Assembly (NCBI GenBank): GCA_030431945.1
Contig: JAUIIF010000001.1
Coordinates: 1 to 35,870, forward strand
DNA: 35,870 bases
Direction of reading: 5' to 3'
Origin: Bacteroidia bacterium
GTDB taxonomy: Bacteria > Bacteroidota > Bacteroidia > Chitinophagales > Saprospiraceae
Both the position numbers and the translations under genes were made by a program. The notes beneath the pieces were generated by a model. The model was not told the DNA's origin, ran no database searches, and was given only the letters and a program-made list of their open reading frames with translations. Of the stretch, positions 34,677-35,870 are shown one piece after another; within the stretch, counting starts at the first letter, position 1, and each line of letters starts with the position of its first letter.

Positions 34677-35162
34677 ATGACCTCTCCTCTTGACCAAATG
34701 GTACCGGAAAGCCGCATCTGGATCTACGGCGCCGAACGCGCGCTGACGGATACCGAAACCACCGTCATCCGCAACCGCCTGCAGGAATTCGTTGCCGGCT
34801 GGGTAAGCCACCGGCGCGAACTGAACGCCGCCGCTGATGTCCTCCACAATCGTTTCCTGGTCATCTGTGTCGACGAAACCCAGGCCGAAGCCAGCGGTTG
34901 CTCCATCGATGGCTCCGTTCACTTTCTGCAGGACCTGAGCGCGGAGATGGGCGTGGACTTTTTCAACCGCATGCGCTTCAGCTACCGCGATGAACAAGGC
35001 AATATCCATACCGTCTCCCGCGAAGAATTCAAGGACCTGTACAAAAACGGCACCCTGGAAAACGACACCGTTGTTTTCGATCCCCTCGTCAAAGAACTCG
35101 GGGAACTCCGCCAGATCTTTGAACGGCCCCTGGAGGACAGCTGGCATTCAAGGATGGTCTAA
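34677..35162 (+). CDS. Bacteroidota-conserved hypothetical protein
   Basis: A 161-residue cytoplasmic protein with the look of a family conserved across Bacteroidota that is often labelled ABC transporter ATPase in databases. The sequence does not justify that label: no Walker A or signature motif is present. Conserved-looking points are SRIWIYGAERALT, the central SGCSIDGSVHFLQ and the C-terminal EDSWHSRMV. It lies in the same direction as ruvB but is separated by hairpin repeats and a promoter candidate. Function unknown. Confidence 0.88.
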   Translation: MTSPLDQMVPESRIWIYGAERALTDTETTVIRNRLQEFVAGWVSHRRELNAAADVLHNRFLVICVDETQAEASGCSIDGSVHFLQDLSAEMGVDFFNRMRFSYRDEQGNIHTVSREEFKDLYKNGTLENDTVVFDPLVKELGELRQIFERPLEDSWHSRMV

Positions 35163-35164
35163 AA

Positions 35165-35221
35165 AGCCTTCGGCTTCTTAGACGCGCTGCGCGCTTTTAG
35201 ACGGCCTACGGCCTATTAAAC
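35165..35221. repeat. Three tandem 19-bp hairpin units
   Basis: Units at 35165-35183, 35184-35202 and 35203-35221 each hold a 4-bp stem with a TNC loop (AGCC-TTC-GGCT, GCGC-TGC-GCGC, GGCC-TAC-GGCC) and end in a TTAGAC-like spacer (TTAGAC, TTAGAC, TTAAAC). The arms differ between units but remain self-complementary. They start 3 bp after the stop of the preceding gene. Confidence 0.8.
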
Positions 35222-35273
35222 GAAAGAGCCGCCAATCTCCCCCGAAAAAGTTTAAACATCTCTTTCTCTGCAA

Positions 35274-35281
35274 TAAATTTG
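35274..35281 (+). promoter_or_regulatory. Candidate -7 element of ruvB
   Basis: TAAATTTG is an exact TAnnTTTG match 22 bp before the ruvB ATG; GTTTAAAC lies about 20 bp upstream where a -33 TTTG would be expected. The predicted leader is only about 15 nt. Confidence 0.55.
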
Positions 35282-35303
35282 TGGAAATCGTACATTTACG
35301 CCC

Positions 35304-35870
35304 ATGAATGAGCATCTTGACCCTTCTGCTGCAAATCTTCAACCGGAAGACGGGGCGATGGAGCGGGCCCTGCGCCCGGACTCTTTGGACGACTTCAGCG
35401 GTCAGCCCAAGATTGTCGAAAACCTCAAGATTTTCATTCAGGCGGCCGTGCAGCGTGGCGACAGCCTCGACCACGTTTTGCTGCACGGCCCCCCAGGCCT
35501 GGGCAAGACCACCCTCAGCCACATCATTGCCAATGAGCTTGGTGCAGAACTGAAACTGACCTCCGGGCCCGTCCTGGAGAAAGCCGGCGACCTGGCCGGC
35601 CTACTGACCAACCTGAATGAAGGCGACGTGCTTTTCATTGATGAAATTCACCGGCTGAACAACGTGGTGGAAGAGTACCTCTACTCCGCCATGGAGGATT
35701 ACCGGATCGACATCATGATCGACAGCGGGCCGAACGCCCGCTCCGTCCAGATCAGCCTGGAGCCCTTTACCCTCGTTGGGGCCACCACCCGTATGGGCCT
35801 GCTCACCGCCCCCATGCGCGCGCGCTTCGGCATCAACTGTCTGCTGGACTACTACGATGTGGCCACCCTC
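35304..35870 (+). CDS. ruvB: Holliday junction branch migration helicase RuvB (3' partial)
   Basis: The first 189 codons of RuvB, running off the right window edge. The start ATG at 35304 gives MNEHLDPSAANLQPEDG, then the conserved core begins with ALRPDSLDDFSGQ. Walker A is GPPGLGKT, Walker B LFIDEIHRL, and the RuvB-specific GATTRMGLLTAPMRARFGI with its sensor and arginine residues is complete. RuvB hexamers drive branch migration with RuvA during recombinational repair. The ATPase domain appears intact as far as it is visible. Confidence 0.97.
   Translation, partial: MNEHLDPSAANLQPEDGAMERALRPDSLDDFSGQPKIVENLKIFIQAAVQRGDSLDHVLLHGPPGLGKTTLSHIIANELGAELKLTSGPVLEKAGDLAGLLTNLNEGDVLFIDEIHRLNNVVEEYLYSAMEDYRIDIMIDSGPNARSVQISLEPFTLVGATTRMGLLTAPMRARFGINCLLDYYDVATL

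Overview
The window comes from a bacterium of the phylum Bacteroidota, most likely a marine Lewinella-like member of the Saprospiria; the genus is an inference. Support for the phylum: a SusC/SusD pair, a glycoside hydrolase with a C-terminal type IX secretion sorting domain, promoters with the Bacteroidota -7 element TAnnTTTG, an F1Fo cluster in the order atpB-E-F-H-A-G without atpD/atpC, and an ATP synthase a subunit with a long, His-rich N-terminal extension. Base composition is moderately GC-rich. I saw no tRNA, rRNA, CRISPR array, transposase or integrase.

Layout. (1) 1-5.36 kb: a molybdenum hydroxylase operon, coxL (5' end missing), coxM, coxD (MoxR AAA+) and coxE (VWA), with the form II active-site loop AYRGAGR. 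A tandem G-rich repeat array follows. (2) 5.7-6.5 kb: a secreted ThuA-domain protein. (3) 6.6-9.6 kb, minus strand: an unknown protein, a 7-TM protein, a NarL-type histidine kinase and a LuxR-type response regulator. (4) 9.8-11 kb, minus: two tandem phage-tail-collar proteins. (5) 11.7-12.2 kb: an ankyrin protein. (6) 12.2-18.9 kb: a 936-residue exported coiled-coil protein and, convergent to it, a LytTR response regulator with a TPR histidine kinase. Paired direct repeats that fit the LytTR binding consensus lie upstream of both the regulator and the coiled-coil gene. (7) 18.9-19.9 kb: oxyR. (8) 20-28.4 kb: a GH16 glucanase divergent from susC-susD (a small polysaccharide utilization locus), then a DUF3179 lipoprotein. 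(9) 28.6-34.1 kb, minus: the ATP synthase operon. (10) 34.7-35.87 kb: a Bacteroidota-conserved hypothetical gene and the 5' part of ruvB.

The signals least explained by known genes are non-coding. First, an 18-bp motif, TGCACCTGCGNNCGCGCC preceded by a pyrimidine run, recurs about 11 times, mostly between genes, and twice as inverted pairs enclosing structured DNA (22.0 kb and 34.3-34.6 kb). Second, matching LytTR-type operators at 12.5 and 18.55 kb suggest a small regulon; at 12.5 kb the predicted transcript meets a strong terminator before any gene, so a short RNA or attenuated leader is predicted. Third, three tandem 19-bp hairpin units at 35.2 kb keep pairing arms although the arm sequences differ. 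Fourth, strong stem-loops sit inside operons (atpE/atpF, atpA/atpG, susC/susD).
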